Assembly: GCA_041645435.1 (NCBI GenBank)
Contig: JBAZQB010000004.1
Span: forward strand, 62,001 to 126,000
Origin: Methanoregula sp.
GTDB lineage: Archaea; Halobacteriota; Methanomicrobia; Methanomicrobiales; Methanospirillaceae
Length of the DNA: 64,000 nucleotides
Reading direction: 5' to 3'
The stretch's first letter is position 1. Each line of letters begins with the position of its first letter. Shown here piece after piece: positions 27,243 to 36,660 of the stretch. A program made the translations under genes and the position numbers. The notes beneath the pieces are model-generated. The model was given only the letters and a program-made list of their open reading frames with translations. It did no database searches and had not been told where the DNA came from.

Positions 27243-28520
27243 ATGTCATCAGGAACCCGGATTTTTCTTGCGATCACGGCACTTCTCATCATCTGTATCT
27301 CAGTCCCGGCCACTGCGATCACTGCGGCAAGTATCGGCACCACATGGAAAGAACGCATACCTGGTGAGGGGGCATCTTACAGCGGCGTGATGTTCTCCTC
27401 AAACGGTTCGCGGGTCTTTGCCGGGGGCAGCCAGATGTACGTCCGGAGCTGGGACGGGAAGCTGCACTGGGGGGGACATCCGGGGAGTATCGCGACGATG
27501 AGTGCAGATGGCAACTATGTGGTCTATGGTTTGGGAAAGACAGTGGTAATGCTCGATAAAGACGGGGTGGAGAATTGGTCCCGGACTATGGAAGGCCCGG
27601 TTCGGGCGGTGGCGATCTCTGCAAACGGCACGTTCATTGTCGCTGCTGATGAACGGGGAAATATCAATTCATGGTATAATGACGGGTATAATTTCGCGCG
27701 GAACCAGACCTCGCTGGTAAAACAGCTCGCTATCTCGCCACAAGGCACGCTGGTGGTTGCTACAACCGATACGGGTCTGAAGTACCTGACACCGGCCCTT
27801 GATCCTGTCTGGTCGGATATAAAAAATGGCAGTATTGATACTGATATTCTCTTCTCCAGCGATGGCTCCACCATCATTACTTCAGGAGGAAAACGAGTCT
27901 CTTCGCACACGAACACCGGCAACCTCAACTGGATGTACGACATCACCCAGGATGCGATCATCAGCACGGCCTGTTCCTATGACTGTTCCGTTATTGTGAT
28001 TGGCAGCCAGGACAAAAACGTCCGGGCCATGGACCGGTACGGCAAGGTCCACTGGACATATCCTGCAGGAGCATGGGTCAATGCAGTTGCGGTTTCGCAG
28101 GATGCTCATGTGATTGTTGCGGCAGGAATAGACCGGAACCTGTATGTACTGGACCACGGCGGAAAACTCCTGACACAAAAGAAGATGGACTCCATCATCC
28201 ATCCCCGGGCGCTCGCCGTGAGCGCTGACGGTACGCGCATTGCTATTGCGGATGAGTATGCCCTCTACGGGTTAACACTCGCGGTCGATTCGGATGAGAT
28301 CGAGCTGGTAACCCTGATACCGAGATCTTCGGCACAATACTCAAATACCCCGACACCGGTGCCCACAACCGAAACCCCCGTTATTACCGCGCCGGTCACA
28401 TCGCTTCCCGTCACACCCGTACCGGTAACCACAACACCCAAATCACCTCTCGATCCGGTGACTGCGGTCCTTGCATTCGCTGCCGGGTTGTCACTGATGT
28501 ATAGGGGAACAAAACCCTGA
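27243..28520 (+). CDS. Secreted or membrane-anchored beta-propeller protein
   Basis: About 425 residues from ATG 27243, chosen because a signal peptide (IFLAITALLIICISVPATAI) begins there and AGGAAAT precedes it. The body has seven or so WD40/PQQ-like blades (SSNGSRVFAGG, SADGNYVVYG, ISANGTFIVAADERG, SQDAHVIVAAGIDRN). A Thr/Pro-rich stretch (TPTPVPTTETPV) leads to a C-terminal hydrophobic helix (AVLAFAAGLSLMY) ended by a basic residue, an anchor of the cell-surface type. The gene begins about 80 bases after the TPR gene. Confidence 0.85.
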   Translation: MSSGTRIFLAITALLIICISVPATAITAASIGTTWKERIPGEGASYSGVMFSSNGSRVFAGGSQMYVRSWDGKLHWGGHPGSIATMSADGNYVVYGLGKTVVMLDKDGVENWSRTMEGPVRAVAISANGTFIVAADERGNINSWYNDGYNFARNQTSLVKQLAISPQGTLVVATTDTGLKYLTPALDPVWSDIKNGSIDTDILFSSDGSTIITSGGKRVSSHTNTGNLNWMYDITQDAIISTACSYDCSVIVIGSQDKNVRAMDRYGKVHWTYPAGAWVNAVAVSQDAHVIVAAGIDRNLYVLDHGGKLLTQKKMDSIIHPRALAVSADGTRIAIADEYALYGLTLAVDSDEIELVTLIPRSSAQYSNTPTPVPTTETPVITAPVTSLPVTPVPVTTTPKSPLDPVTAVLAFAAGLSLMYRGTKP

Positions 28521-28583
28521 TCTTTTTCATTTTTCAACAATTCCTTAGAAAGATAATTGTAAAGGAACACTTAATTTGAATTC

Positions 28584-29105
28584 ATGAATTTATTATCTAC
28601 TTTTGTTTCTACTATCAGTGCTTTAATTATTGCTTTAATTATTTTGTATCTTGACAGAAAATTAACATCAATTGACCATTTTAATTATGGGATTAAAGGA
28701 TTAGAATATGAGATACAAGCGAACGTTCAAATGCTCTTAGAACTTGAACCCATAATTAAAAACTGGTTAGAAAATTTAAATAATACTACTGAAAATGCGG
28801 CGATCACAGTTTACGCTCCTATTAAATTGCTTCAAAATTCATATGATTTTTGTCGTGTTCAAGGTATATTAGTTGATATACCATTAGAAAAACAGAAAAA
28901 AATAGATGAAATTTACAAAATATCGACTTATATAAATGAATTTTTAAAAAGAGATTTTGAACATTGTGTTTTGTCATCATGTAATATTGAAGCAATAAAA
29001 ATTAATAAAAAAATGTATTCTGAAAAATTACTCCAATTAATTGAGATACAAAAAACAATTAGTTGTGAAATTGATTTTAAACCACATTTAAAAAGATTTT
29101 TTTAA
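28584..29105 (+). CDS. AT-rich membrane-anchored protein of unknown function
   Basis: 173 residues: one N-terminal membrane helix (VSTISALIIALIILYL) followed by a charged, helical cytoplasmic domain with a Cys pair region (CVLSSCNIEAIKINKK). The gene and about 60 bases before it are far more AT-rich than both neighbours, as in the TIR-like pair, so it was probably acquired recently. No family is recognised. Weak AAAGGA about 24 bases upstream; promoter unclear. Confidence 0.7.
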   Translation: MNLLSTFVSTISALIIALIILYLDRKLTSIDHFNYGIKGLEYEIQANVQMLLELEPIIKNWLENLNNTTENAAITVYAPIKLLQNSYDFCRVQGILVDIPLEKQKKIDEIYKISTYINEFLKRDFEHCVLSSCNIEAIKINKKMYSEKLLQLIEIQKTISCEIDFKPHLKRFF

Positions 29106-29122
29106 AAGGATGACCGGGAGGA

Positions 29123-30619
29123 TCAGAACAGTTTGATCCGAACCGCACCGGTGCTGAAGTACCCAACCGGCATGTGCACCCGGTTTTGGTAGGCGGTCTT
29201 CAGAATCGTGATGAAACGATCATCCTCGCCGATATAAAACTCAAATTTCCCGTCGGCTGACTGGACGGTCATGATGAACTCGTGATAGTCCATCGAGCCT
29301 TTTCGGGTTGCTTTGTCGTTCATTTCGATCGCAGAGATCCGCATATTATCTATCGCCCGGTTCCCTTTTGTCTCAGCAAGTGCGCTATCGGGAGGCATGG
29401 TCTCATACTTCTGACAGTACTGGAAAGCAACGGCCATCTGGTGTGCCATCTGCCCTAAAAATCCCTTGCCTTCTGTCCTGGCTTTTTCCGCTGCTTCCTT
29501 GTAAGCGGCATTGAGCATGTCTGCCGTGAGCTGGGCAATGATCATGCGGCGATCCGTGATCACCAGCGCATAGGTATCCCAGCTCGCCCCCAGCATCTTC
29601 ATCTTCCGGGCATTGCCGATCACGCCAATAATCTGTTCTCCCGACGGCGGCATTGCGGGGGCTGCACCGGCATCGGGGGCCGGTTGTGCTACCGTGGCGG
29701 CGCGAAAGGATGCGCCAACAGGCGCTCCACACCCCCCGCAGAATTTTATTGAGTCACTGATGGGAGCTCCGCACACGCTGCAGGTTTTCTGGACAGGTTG
29801 TGATTGTGCCGGTGCAGGAACGCGGGCTGCTACAACCGGGGCACCGCATATACCGCAGAATTTCTCTGTGCCGGCAATAGGACTGCCGCACGATGCACAG
29901 ACATAGGAACCGGGAGCTGCTGGTGCAGCAGGTTGAACCGGGGGGCGTACCGGTGCTGCTGCCGGTGGCGGATTATCCCGCACAATGGCAAGGCATTTGC
30001 TGCAGTACTTGTCGCCGGGTTTGATGATGTTCCCGCAGGTATTGCAGCTCCGGGCTCCGAAGGGTGGCTCCATGACCGGTGCCGGTGACGGGACCGGGAA
30101 ACCTGCGGGGGCGGGAGTGGCTGCCCTGGCTGCTGCCTGAGGCGGGCTGTCCCGTACAATCACGAGACATTTGCTGCAGTACTTGTCACCGGGTTTGATC
30201 ACGTTGCCACAGGCAGTGCAGGTCCGGACATCTGGTGTTTGTCCCATTGCCGGGGCTGCCGGTGCCAGGGGAGCAGGAGGAACTTGTGGAGCAGGGGGAA
30301 CTGCCTGCCCTGCGCGTGTCCCGCAGATGCCGCAGAACTTCTCTGACGGGGAGAGCGGGCTGCCGCACGAACTGCAGAGCAACGGCGCAACCGGTGGTTC
30401 CACCCTTTCCGGCGGAAGAGGGACCGGGGATGGCTGCGGGGGCTCCCGGGGGATAATGACGGGTGCAGGAGCAGGCATGGGTTCAGGTACCGGTCTGGTT
30501 ACCTGTGCCGGTGCAGGCACAGGGGTAGTCGTGGTATCTTCCAGCTGGGACGCCCCACAGTTCCGGCAGAATTTTGCGTTCGGGGCTACGGCTTTTCCAC
30601 ATTCAGGACAGAACGGCAT
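29123..30619 (-). CDS. Multi-zinc-ribbon protein
   Basis: About 498 residues from the ATG of MPFCPECGKAV. Six zinc ribbons of the CxxC...CxxC type are separated by Pro/Ala/Val-rich linkers (patterns CPECG/CRNCG, CSSCG/CGICG, CTACG/CSKC, CNTCG/CSKC, CASCG/CGICG, CSVCG/CGGCG). The two middle ones are nearly identical (GDKYCSKCL). The C-terminal 170 residues form a separate domain (IIGVIGNARKMKMLG, YALVITDRRMIIAQ) like the PH-type domains of stress proteins. Likely a scaffold or membrane-adjacent adaptor; function unknown. Confidence 0.88.
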   Translation of the reverse strand: MPFCPECGKAVAPNAKFCRNCGASQLEDTTTTPVPAPAQVTRPVPEPMPAPAPVIIPREPPQPSPVPLPPERVEPPVAPLLCSSCGSPLSPSEKFCGICGTRAGQAVPPAPQVPPAPLAPAAPAMGQTPDVRTCTACGNVIKPGDKYCSKCLVIVRDSPPQAAARAATPAPAGFPVPSPAPVMEPPFGARSCNTCGNIIKPGDKYCSKCLAIVRDNPPPAAAPVRPPVQPAAPAAPGSYVCASCGSPIAGTEKFCGICGAPVVAARVPAPAQSQPVQKTCSVCGAPISDSIKFCGGCGAPVGASFRAATVAQPAPDAGAAPAMPPSGEQIIGVIGNARKMKMLGASWDTYALVITDRRMIIAQLTADMLNAAYKEAAEKARTEGKGFLGQMAHQMAVAFQYCQKYETMPPDSALAETKGNRAIDNMRISAIEMNDKATRKGSMDYHEFIMTVQSADGKFEFYIGEDDRFITILKTAYQNRVHMPVGYFSTGAVRIKLF

Positions 30620-30721
30620 ACTGATCAGTACAGAGTGGTTGAACGTGGTACATAAAGAGTATTTCATTTTTCCCGGAAAAATCCCGGCCGTATAAGCAAA
30701 GTGCCGGGAACAACAAGAAAA

Positions 30722-31414
30722 TCAGATATGAGCGGTGGCAGCAGAGGGGGCATATTTCTTTACCATTGCAAGAACCCCCGGGAAATTTTCTTCGGTACAA
30801 TAGAGAACTACCGGGCTGATGAGGTATTTTGAGCGAAATACAATACTCCGCACCCTGCGGTATACCGATACGTACCGCACCTCATTCCATGCGAGCATAT
30901 TGTTCTCCTGTGACATCGCAAGGAGTCCTGCACCGCTTCCCGACATGGAGCCCAGTACGGCAGAACCTCCGGTTGATACCCGGTTCAGGGTCCGGGTGGT
31001 CCTTCCTGCGCTGTGGGCAACACCTTCATTGCTGATGAAAAACTCCGTTTCAAGACCGCCGCCCGTAACGATCTGGAGCACGAGCATGATGATGAGGAAC
31101 AGCACGGAAAGCCCGGCACCGATGATGAGCATCAGGACGAGCAGGTCCCACTCCCCTCCGGCGACAAGGGAGAGGAAACTTCCCATCACCATCCCAATGC
31201 CGAGCGGAATGAAAAGGCACTGCAGAACAAGATAGGGATTTGTGATGAGCGGGATCTTCCGTTTCCAGGAAACAAGCTCTTTGGGCTTAAGTTCCTGTCC
31301 CGCCGGAACGGCGGTACCTGAAAAACCGGGAGGTGAAACAATGACCCCGCCGCAGGATGTACAGAAGTTATTTCCTTCAGGTACATCCTTACCGCACGCG
31401 TCACAGGTAACCAT
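30722..31414 (-). CDS. Zinc-ribbon membrane protein
   Basis: 230 residues: an N-terminal zinc ribbon (CDACGKDVPEGNNFCTSCG), two membrane helices (about 62-85 and 90-113) and a C-terminal domain (GVAHSAGRTTRTLNRVS to GVLAMVKKYA) with a beta-rich PH-like pattern. It shares the ribbon type and orientation with the 29123 gene, 100 bases downstream, so both may belong to one membrane-associated system. Confidence 0.82.
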   Translation of the reverse strand: MVTCDACGKDVPEGNNFCTSCGGVIVSPPGFSGTAVPAGQELKPKELVSWKRKIPLITNPYLVLQCLFIPLGIGMVMGSFLSLVAGGEWDLLVLMLIIGAGLSVLFLIIMLVLQIVTGGGLETEFFISNEGVAHSAGRTTRTLNRVSTGGSAVLGSMSGSGAGLLAMSQENNMLAWNEVRYVSVYRRVRSIVFRSKYLISPVVLYCTEENFPGVLAMVKKYAPSAATAHI

Positions 31415-31428
31415 GGGTATTTTTAACC

Positions 31429-31740
31429 CTATTCAGAACCCTTTGCCCGTTTCACACGTTCCTTGGTGGAGAACCCGGTGACGGCATCGAGATATTTCCT
31501 GAAGCGCTTGTTCGTGTCGATGATCACTTCATCGCTCACACTCATGTCCGATTCGGTATCGATAATGACCGATTTTCCACCGGCTCCCGCGGTCACATCG
31601 AGTCGCTTGAGCGCCCCGAATGTTATCCGGTGTCCTTTGGCAGTCTTTTCCGGCTCCAGGCCGAAACAGGTCTTGAATTCAGTAACGATCCGGGTCTCGA
31701 GATCTTTTGTCAACCCGCGTTTGATTGGATACTCCTGCAT
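31429..31740 (-). CDS. DUF5611-like protein
   Basis: 103 residues starting MQEYPIKRGLTKDLETRIV, a soluble alpha/beta protein with a conserved-looking centre (HRITFGALKRLDVTAG, SVIIDTESDM). I associate the start pattern with archaeal DUF5611; function unknown. It is divergent from the PAC2 gene, the two starts being only 35 bases apart, and is followed 15 bases later by the zinc-ribbon membrane gene. Confidence 0.7.
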   Translation of the reverse strand: MQEYPIKRGLTKDLETRIVTEFKTCFGLEPEKTAKGHRITFGALKRLDVTAGAGGKSVIIDTESDMSVSDEVIIDTNKRFRKYLDAVTGFSTKERVKRAKGSE

Positions 31741-31774
31741 ACTATTTTTTAGGTAGTGCGTGTATGTTAATCTA

Positions 31775-32572
31775 ATGACGAAAGACGCCCATGAGTCTCA
31801 AACTGAGATCGTTTCACGTCTCGATACTATTCGTAATGACCTGATTGAGATGATCCCGAAAAAAGACATCAATGTCATATCAAAACCGCTTCCCCCTGGC
31901 AGTACTTCGGTGCTGATTGGCTTTCCGGGGAGCGGGCTTGTCGGTACCATCGCACTGCAGTATATGGTCGATCAGCTGGAGTTTGAGCAGATTGGCACGA
32001 TGACTTCGAAATTTTTTCCTCCGCTGGCGATGATGAACAGAGGGGTGATCAACGACCCGGTCAGGATTTATATAAAAAATGATATCGCAGCCATTGTCGC
32101 GGACATCCCGATCCATCCCATGATCTGCTACGAGACCTCACGCGACATTATCGACTGGCTCGAACAGTTTAACCCTAAAGAGGTGCTCACGATCGCCGGT
32201 ATCATAACGAACGAACCGGAGAAACGGGTATTTGGGGTTGCCACAACCCAGGACGCACTCAAGCGGATCGAGGAACACACCCTGTTACTGCCGATCGGGA
32301 GTATATCGGGCGTAGCATCCAGCCTGCTGACGGAATGTAAAGCCCGTGGTATTCCCGGGTACGGTCTTTTGGGAGAGACTGTGAATGCGCCTGATCCCCG
32401 GGCAGCGGCTGCGACCATTGAGGTGCTCAATAAGATGTACAATCTCAGCCTCGATATGCAGCCACTCATCGACCAGGCAGTGGAGATCGAGCAGAGTATG
32501 CAAAAAATCTCTGAAGAAGTACAGCAGTCCGCAGAACAATCGCCGAAAAAAGATCTTATCATGTACGGGTGA
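31775..32572 (+). CDS. PAC2-family proteasome assembly chaperone homologue
   Basis: About 265 residues from ATG 31775; a GTG at 31760 is an alternative. PAC2 signatures: STSVLIGFPGSGLVGTIALQ, the FFPPLAMMNRGV segment, and GSISGVASSLLTECKARGIP. Archaeal PAC2 proteins resemble eukaryotic PBA1/PBA2 chaperones that escort 20S proteasome assembly; some are ATP-independent cap proteins. The C-terminus is a coiled coil. A second family member is at 63218. It runs into the DUF473 gene, whose ribosome binding site overlaps its stop. Confidence 0.9.
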   Translation: MTKDAHESQTEIVSRLDTIRNDLIEMIPKKDINVISKPLPPGSTSVLIGFPGSGLVGTIALQYMVDQLEFEQIGTMTSKFFPPLAMMNRGVINDPVRIYIKNDIAAIVADIPIHPMICYETSRDIIDWLEQFNPKEVLTIAGIITNEPEKRVFGVATTQDALKRIEEHTLLLPIGSISGVASSLLTECKARGIPGYGLLGETVNAPDPRAAAATIEVLNKMYNLSLDMQPLIDQAVEIEQSMQKISEEVQQSAEQSPKKDLIMYG

Positions 32573-32577
32573 CTGCG

Positions 32578-32976
32578 ATGAGATGTGCTGCATTAACCGG
32601 AATTTCGCCGGAAATTATCAGGGAACTCAAAGGCGGAAGGCCCCGCACCATCGAGCTGCAGAGCGCTCATAATATCGTGACCATAGCCGATGTCGAGCCC
32701 GGCCCGGAAACCCATATGTTCATGACCTCGATCGACCTCGCAGACTTAGGCCCGGGCGATGCCGGGATCTGCGTCTATGTGCTCTCGACTGCGATCTCAA
32801 TGAAACGGATCGTCGAGTTCAACCACGGGATGTATTTCGAGGAGCGGGAGCGCATGTCTGCCCGTGTGCAGGTCAAGTTCTGCGCTTCATCGGTGATCAA
32901 AGAAGTATTCCACGAAGGGCTCTGCCGGCCTACCGAAGTCGAAGTGCTCAAGTCATCCTGCTATCATGCGGGATAA
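32578..32976 (+). CDS. DUF473 protein
   Basis: 132 residues: MRCAALTGISPEIIREL, SAHNIVTIADVEPGPETHMF and DLGPGDAGICVYVLST are the pattern of the archaea-only DUF473 family. ATG 32578 is preferred because GGGTGA overlapping the upstream stop lies 5 bases before it. No function is established; it is translationally coupled to the PAC2 gene. Confidence 0.85.
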   Translation: MRCAALTGISPEIIRELKGGRPRTIELQSAHNIVTIADVEPGPETHMFMTSIDLADLGPGDAGICVYVLSTAISMKRIVEFNHGMYFEERERMSARVQVKFCASSVIKEVFHEGLCRPTEVEVLKSSCYHAG

Positions 32977-33012
32977 CTATACCATTCCACATTTTTAATT
33001 AAAAAAAAGAGT

Positions 33013-34281
33013 TTACCATTTCCTGAGTACGATAAGACCTACGCCAACCGCACCAAGAATCGCGAGGGTGCTGACAGGCGAAGCCGGTGTTGTCGTGGCG
33101 CTTGGCCATGGCGTGGGGGCTTTTGCCGTGGACTTGACCGTTGTTTTCACCGTTGTCACGGTTGTTTTGGGAGCCGTTGTCGTGACCGTGGTCTCTTCTG
33201 GAGTCAGAACAAGCGATGCGGTTACATAAGAGATATTTCCGGGAGTTACTATGACATTCTCTGAATAGTCCTTGTAGCCGGCGCTTCGTACCATCACGGT
33301 GTGGGTACCGGGAGTGACGTTGTAGAGTGTTATCGGGGTATAATCCTTAAAGACACTATCCAGGTACACCTTGGAGATGGAGGGGGTGGATTTGACATTG
33401 ATGCTGCCGTTGGCGGTTGATGCTATCGCAGTGACTGTGAAGCTCAGGCCGCAGACGGCATCCGTACCGGAGTTGATCACACAGACCTGGTACGTGCCGG
33501 GTACCCGGTTTGTAAGGTTAAATGTTCCAACAATATTTGTCGTTGTGGCAGAGGTAACCGATCCATACAAGTCATTGTACAGGGATCGTCGCAGGATTAT
33601 CTGGGGAGTGACAACAAAGCCGGTTCCTGATAGAGACGAGATGGAAACGGTAGAATTGGTCTGTGCACTGCTTGGGGTGATGCTGGATAAGGTTACCGCA
33701 GCAACAGAGTCCTTAACCTCAAAACCATTCGTAAGGGTGGCAGATTGTCCGTCAGGATTGGTCACGATAACATTCCAGTATCCTGCCTGTTTGCTGGTGA
33801 TATCGAAGGTGCATGCGATGCTCGTTGCCGATGTATAGGTAACACCCGTTGCAGTGATATTAGTCTGCCCGCTTTTCATCAGAACAACACCCGGTGCAGA
33901 GCTGGTTGAGAATCCTGTTCCGGTAATACTGGTAATGCTGACTGTAGAGGAGTTGTACCCGCTGGCAGGAGAGATGCTGGTGATGGTGGGTGCTGTAATA
34001 ACTGCCGTCAAAGTCTGGGAAACGGTACTAGTTGCGTTATCAGTGACAGTAACCGTCTGCGAATTATCCTGATATCCGGTTTTTTGCAACAATATCGTGT
34101 GCGATCCGGCAGGGATATTTTCAATGGTCGCCGGAGTAGTACTGCCGGTATTGGTCCCGTTCAGAAGAATTGTTGCCCCGGTTGGGGCGGAATTTACGGT
34201 AATATTTCCGACCGCGGAGACTACAGATGGAAGCAGCAGCAGGAGCAACAACGCACAAATCACAAGAAAGTTTTTTTTCAT
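33013..34281 (-). CDS. PEGA/IPT-domain surface protein with C-terminal anchor
   Basis: 422 residues. Signal peptide (LVICALLLLLLLPSVVSA), PEGA domain 1 (NSAPTGATILLNGTNTGSTTP, QKTGYQDNSQTVTV), two IPT/TIG-like repeats (ITSISPASGYNSSTVSITSI and LSSITPSSAQTNSTVSISSL), PEGA domain 2 (STPSISKVYLDSVFKDYTP, AGYKDYSENV), then a Thr-rich stalk and a final helix with VGLIVLRKW. Such proteins sit in or above the S-layer, held by a C-terminal signal processed by an archaeosortase-like enzyme. It converges with the DUF473 gene. Confidence 0.9.
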   Translation of the reverse strand: MKKNFLVICALLLLLLLPSVVSAVGNITVNSAPTGATILLNGTNTGSTTPATIENIPAGSHTILLQKTGYQDNSQTVTVTDNATSTVSQTLTAVITAPTITSISPASGYNSSTVSITSITGTGFSTSSAPGVVLMKSGQTNITATGVTYTSATSIACTFDITSKQAGYWNVIVTNPDGQSATLTNGFEVKDSVAAVTLSSITPSSAQTNSTVSISSLSGTGFVVTPQIILRRSLYNDLYGSVTSATTTNIVGTFNLTNRVPGTYQVCVINSGTDAVCGLSFTVTAIASTANGSINVKSTPSISKVYLDSVFKDYTPITLYNVTPGTHTVMVRSAGYKDYSENVIVTPGNISYVTASLVLTPEETTVTTTAPKTTVTTVKTTVKSTAKAPTPWPSATTTPASPVSTLAILGAVGVGLIVLRKW

Positions 34282-34546
34282 GTCAGACTTCCCGATCGTT
34301 CAAACGAATAAAAATACTTGGGTATCATCATCTGATAAATTTTATTAAATTACTTTTCTAACAACCACCTGTGCCCAGCGATTGTCTGACTCACTTATTC
34401 ACCGTTCATGAAACCTGATTAAAAAGGGGAACAACAATCTCATTAAAAATAATTGAGAGCGAAGAATCTCGTTTTGTCCGTGCGAAACAATGCGCCGCAT
34501 GAAACACATTAATTATCCTGTAGAACGTAGTTATCAGGCACCAAGA

Positions 34547-34621
34547 GGGCTTGTGGCTTAGCTTGGACATAGCGCCGGGCTTCTAACCCGGATGTCGGGG
34601 GTTCAAATCCCTCCAAGCCCG
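34547..34621 (+). tRNA. tRNA-Arg (anticodon UCU)
   Basis: Cloverleaf: acceptor GGGCTTG pairs with CAAGCCC, anticodon stem CCGGG/CCCGG around the loop CTTCTAA (anticodon TCT), T arm GGGGG-TTCAAAT-CCCTC with one weak pair. No encoded CCA. A TATA-like ttaattat at about 34509-34516 lies 38 bases upstream; a T-rich tract follows. Reads arginine AGA codons. Confidence 0.95.
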
Positions 34622-34687
34622 TTCTTTTTCTTAAACGTACACCTACCTGTAGAATCACCACAACGACAGGTAAAATCAAAAAAAGAA

Positions 34688-35170
34688 TTATAGGTGAGAC
34701 TGTTCGTCAGCTGCTGATGGCTGTTCATCCATCTCTTTCTGGAGGATCTGCACATCAGCGATATCGTGCTGGCGCTGTGCGAGCTTTTTTGCCTTGAAGA
34801 TGTTCTTTCCGTCCTTTCCAATCGCAATGCCCCGGTCCTCGTCCCTGACTTCGACCTGAACCGTCTGCTCGCCGGGCTCCCCGTCAAAGAGCAGGGAGGT
34901 GACCTGGGCAGGCAGGAAACAGTTCTTGATGAACTGTTCGACATTGCTGTTGTACTCAACGACTTCGATCTTCTTGCCCATCACTTCGGAAGCCTTCTTG
35001 ATCGAGGCTCCCTTCTTGCCGATCGCAAGCCCCATATCGCCGGGGTTGATGACAAAGATGAGGCGGGCATTGCGCTCATCCATCACGCAGTCGCGGCTTC
35101 CCGCGCCAGTCAGACTCTCGAACTGAGAGATCAGACGCATACAGTCTTCAGTAAGTTTTACTTCGACCAT
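34688..35170 (-). CDS. nusA: NusA-like KH-domain transcription factor
   Basis: 160 residues with two KH domains (GDMGLAIGKKGASIKKA and EDRGIAIGKDGKNIFKAKKL), the archaeal short NusA that binds RNA and acts in transcription elongation or termination. It is the last gene of the RNA polymerase operon, 1 base after L30e. In many archaea the next genes would be rps12, rps7 and the elongation factors; here the operon ends and a tRNA follows on the other strand. Confidence 0.94.
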   Translation of the reverse strand: MVEVKLTEDCMRLISQFESLTGAGSRDCVMDERNARLIFVINPGDMGLAIGKKGASIKKASEVMGKKIEVVEYNSNVEQFIKNCFLPAQVTSLLFDGEPGEQTVQVEVRDEDRGIAIGKDGKNIFKAKKLAQRQHDIADVQILQKEMDEQPSAADEQSHL

Positions 35171-35171
35171 A

Positions 35172-35462
35172 TCATGCCCTCTTAAGGGACAGGATATCTG
35201 ATTCGCCCGGGCTGATGATCGCTAGCGTGCTGACCATGAATGGTTTTCCGCAGGCTTTTCCGAGCGCCATGCTGGACCCTTCATAGGTATGGATGAAGAG
35301 ATTTTCTGTAGCGGTAATTTTTGACTTGAAGGCTGCCGGGCAGTTGCCTGCAATGACGATCATCTGGGCTTTGCCCTCTTTTACGCATTTTTCGGTGTTG
35401 TTCTGGCCAAGAATTACATTTCCGGTTTTGATAGCTCTTCTGAGTGAAGCATTAAAATCCAT
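35172..35462 (-). CDS. rpl30e: Ribosomal protein L30e
   Basis: 96 residues from ATG 35462 (MDFNASLRR); an in-frame TTG two codons earlier is less likely, as GAGG lies 9 bases before the ATG. Conserved segments: TGNVILGQNNTEKCVKEGKA, MIVIAGNCP and GSSMALGKACGKPF. A kink-turn RNA-binding protein of the large ribosomal subunit, in its usual archaeal place between rpoA2 and nusA. Confidence 0.95.
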   Translation of the reverse strand: MDFNASLRRAIKTGNVILGQNNTEKCVKEGKAQMIVIAGNCPAAFKSKITATENLFIHTYEGSSMALGKACGKPFMVSTLAIISPGESDILSLKRA

Positions 35463-35484
35463 ATACAATTCCTCGTGTTAAAGT

Positions 35485-36660
35485 TTAATTGTCGTGTTGT
35501 CTGACTGCGATAAGTTTTACATCGCCGGTACCGAGCTGGATTGGCTGACCGACAATGACATTTTCGGTAACGCCGCTCAGTTCGTCTACTTCATTTGCAA
35601 CGGCTGCATCAAGCAGGTGATTGACCGTCACTTCGAATGCTGCACGCGAGAGAACGCTCTCTTTCTCGCCAGCAATTCCATGGCGCCCGATCTGTTTGAC
35701 TTCGCCTTCCATGCACATCATATCTGCAACAAGCATCAGATGACGGACATCAACTAAGATACCCTGCTCATTGAGCGTGGATACCGCTTCATGGATGACT
35801 GCTTCTCTGGCTGCTTCGATGCCGAGCACGTTAGCACATTCACTGATGTTATTGGTACGGGTACGCGTGGTGTCCACACCAGCTACATCAAATACGTCTT
35901 TAAGGTTGGAGCCTTCAGTATAAAGTATATACTCCCCTCCCTCCTTTCTGACGACGACCCGCATAATATCATCAATGCCCTGCACAATCACGTTCCTGAC
36001 GTGTTCTGCGAGCTGGAAGAGATTCTGGTAACTCTCCTTGTCTTTTGGGGAGAAGATGATCGTGGCTTTATCCTCATCGATCTCGTGGTCGAAGTCACGG
36101 TAGTGCCGGCGGTCACGGATCTTCTTGGGGCCGACTTCCATAATCTCACCCGGTGAGATTTTGCGCTTGTCGCAGACCTTGGTGTTCAGGTGCACGATCA
36201 CGTGCATGTTCTCCATGTCGGTCGTGATATCCCCGAACTCATGAAGGGGTGCTGCCTCGATCTGCCAGCTGACTTCACGGGCACGGTCACGGTCGTTACG
36301 GTAATCTTCCTCGAGATAGACCGTCATGGTCGGGGTGCTGGGCTCTTTTCGGGCATCCATGATCTCGATGAGACGCGGCAGACCTAAGGTAACGTTGATC
36401 TCAGCGACACCTGCGTAGTGGAATGTACGCATCGTCATCTGTGTACCGGGCTCGCCGATGGACTGGGCGGCAATCACACCTACTGCCTCACAGGGCTCGA
36501 TACGTGTGGAGAGATACTCCTTGATGACCCGTTCAAGGATCTGCTTGAACTGGGTATCGGTGATCTCCTTATCTTCAAGGAACTTGCGGATCTGGTCTTT
36601 TGTCTTGACCGGGAGGTCAGCGGCCTCAACTTTTTTCTCGAATTTCTCTGCAAGCGCCAT
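35485..36660 (-). CDS. rpoA2: DNA-directed RNA polymerase subunit A''
   Basis: 391 residues: the C-terminal part of the largest subunit, encoded separately in archaea. It carries the trigger loop and bridge-helix end (EAVGVIAAQSIGEPGTQMTMRTFHYAG) and the jaw and cleft parts (IGRHGIAGEKESVLSRAAFE). The start overlaps the rpoA1 stop by 1 base (TGATG). Confidence 0.98.
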   Translation of the reverse strand: MALAEKFEKKVEAADLPVKTKDQIRKFLEDKEITDTQFKQILERVIKEYLSTRIEPCEAVGVIAAQSIGEPGTQMTMRTFHYAGVAEINVTLGLPRLIEIMDARKEPSTPTMTVYLEEDYRNDRDRAREVSWQIEAAPLHEFGDITTDMENMHVIVHLNTKVCDKRKISPGEIMEVGPKKIRDRRHYRDFDHEIDEDKATIIFSPKDKESYQNLFQLAEHVRNVIVQGIDDIMRVVVRKEGGEYILYTEGSNLKDVFDVAGVDTTRTRTNNISECANVLGIEAAREAVIHEAVSTLNEQGILVDVRHLMLVADMMCMEGEVKQIGRHGIAGEKESVLSRAAFEVTVNHLLDAAVANEVDELSGVTENVIVGQPIQLGTGDVKLIAVRQHDN

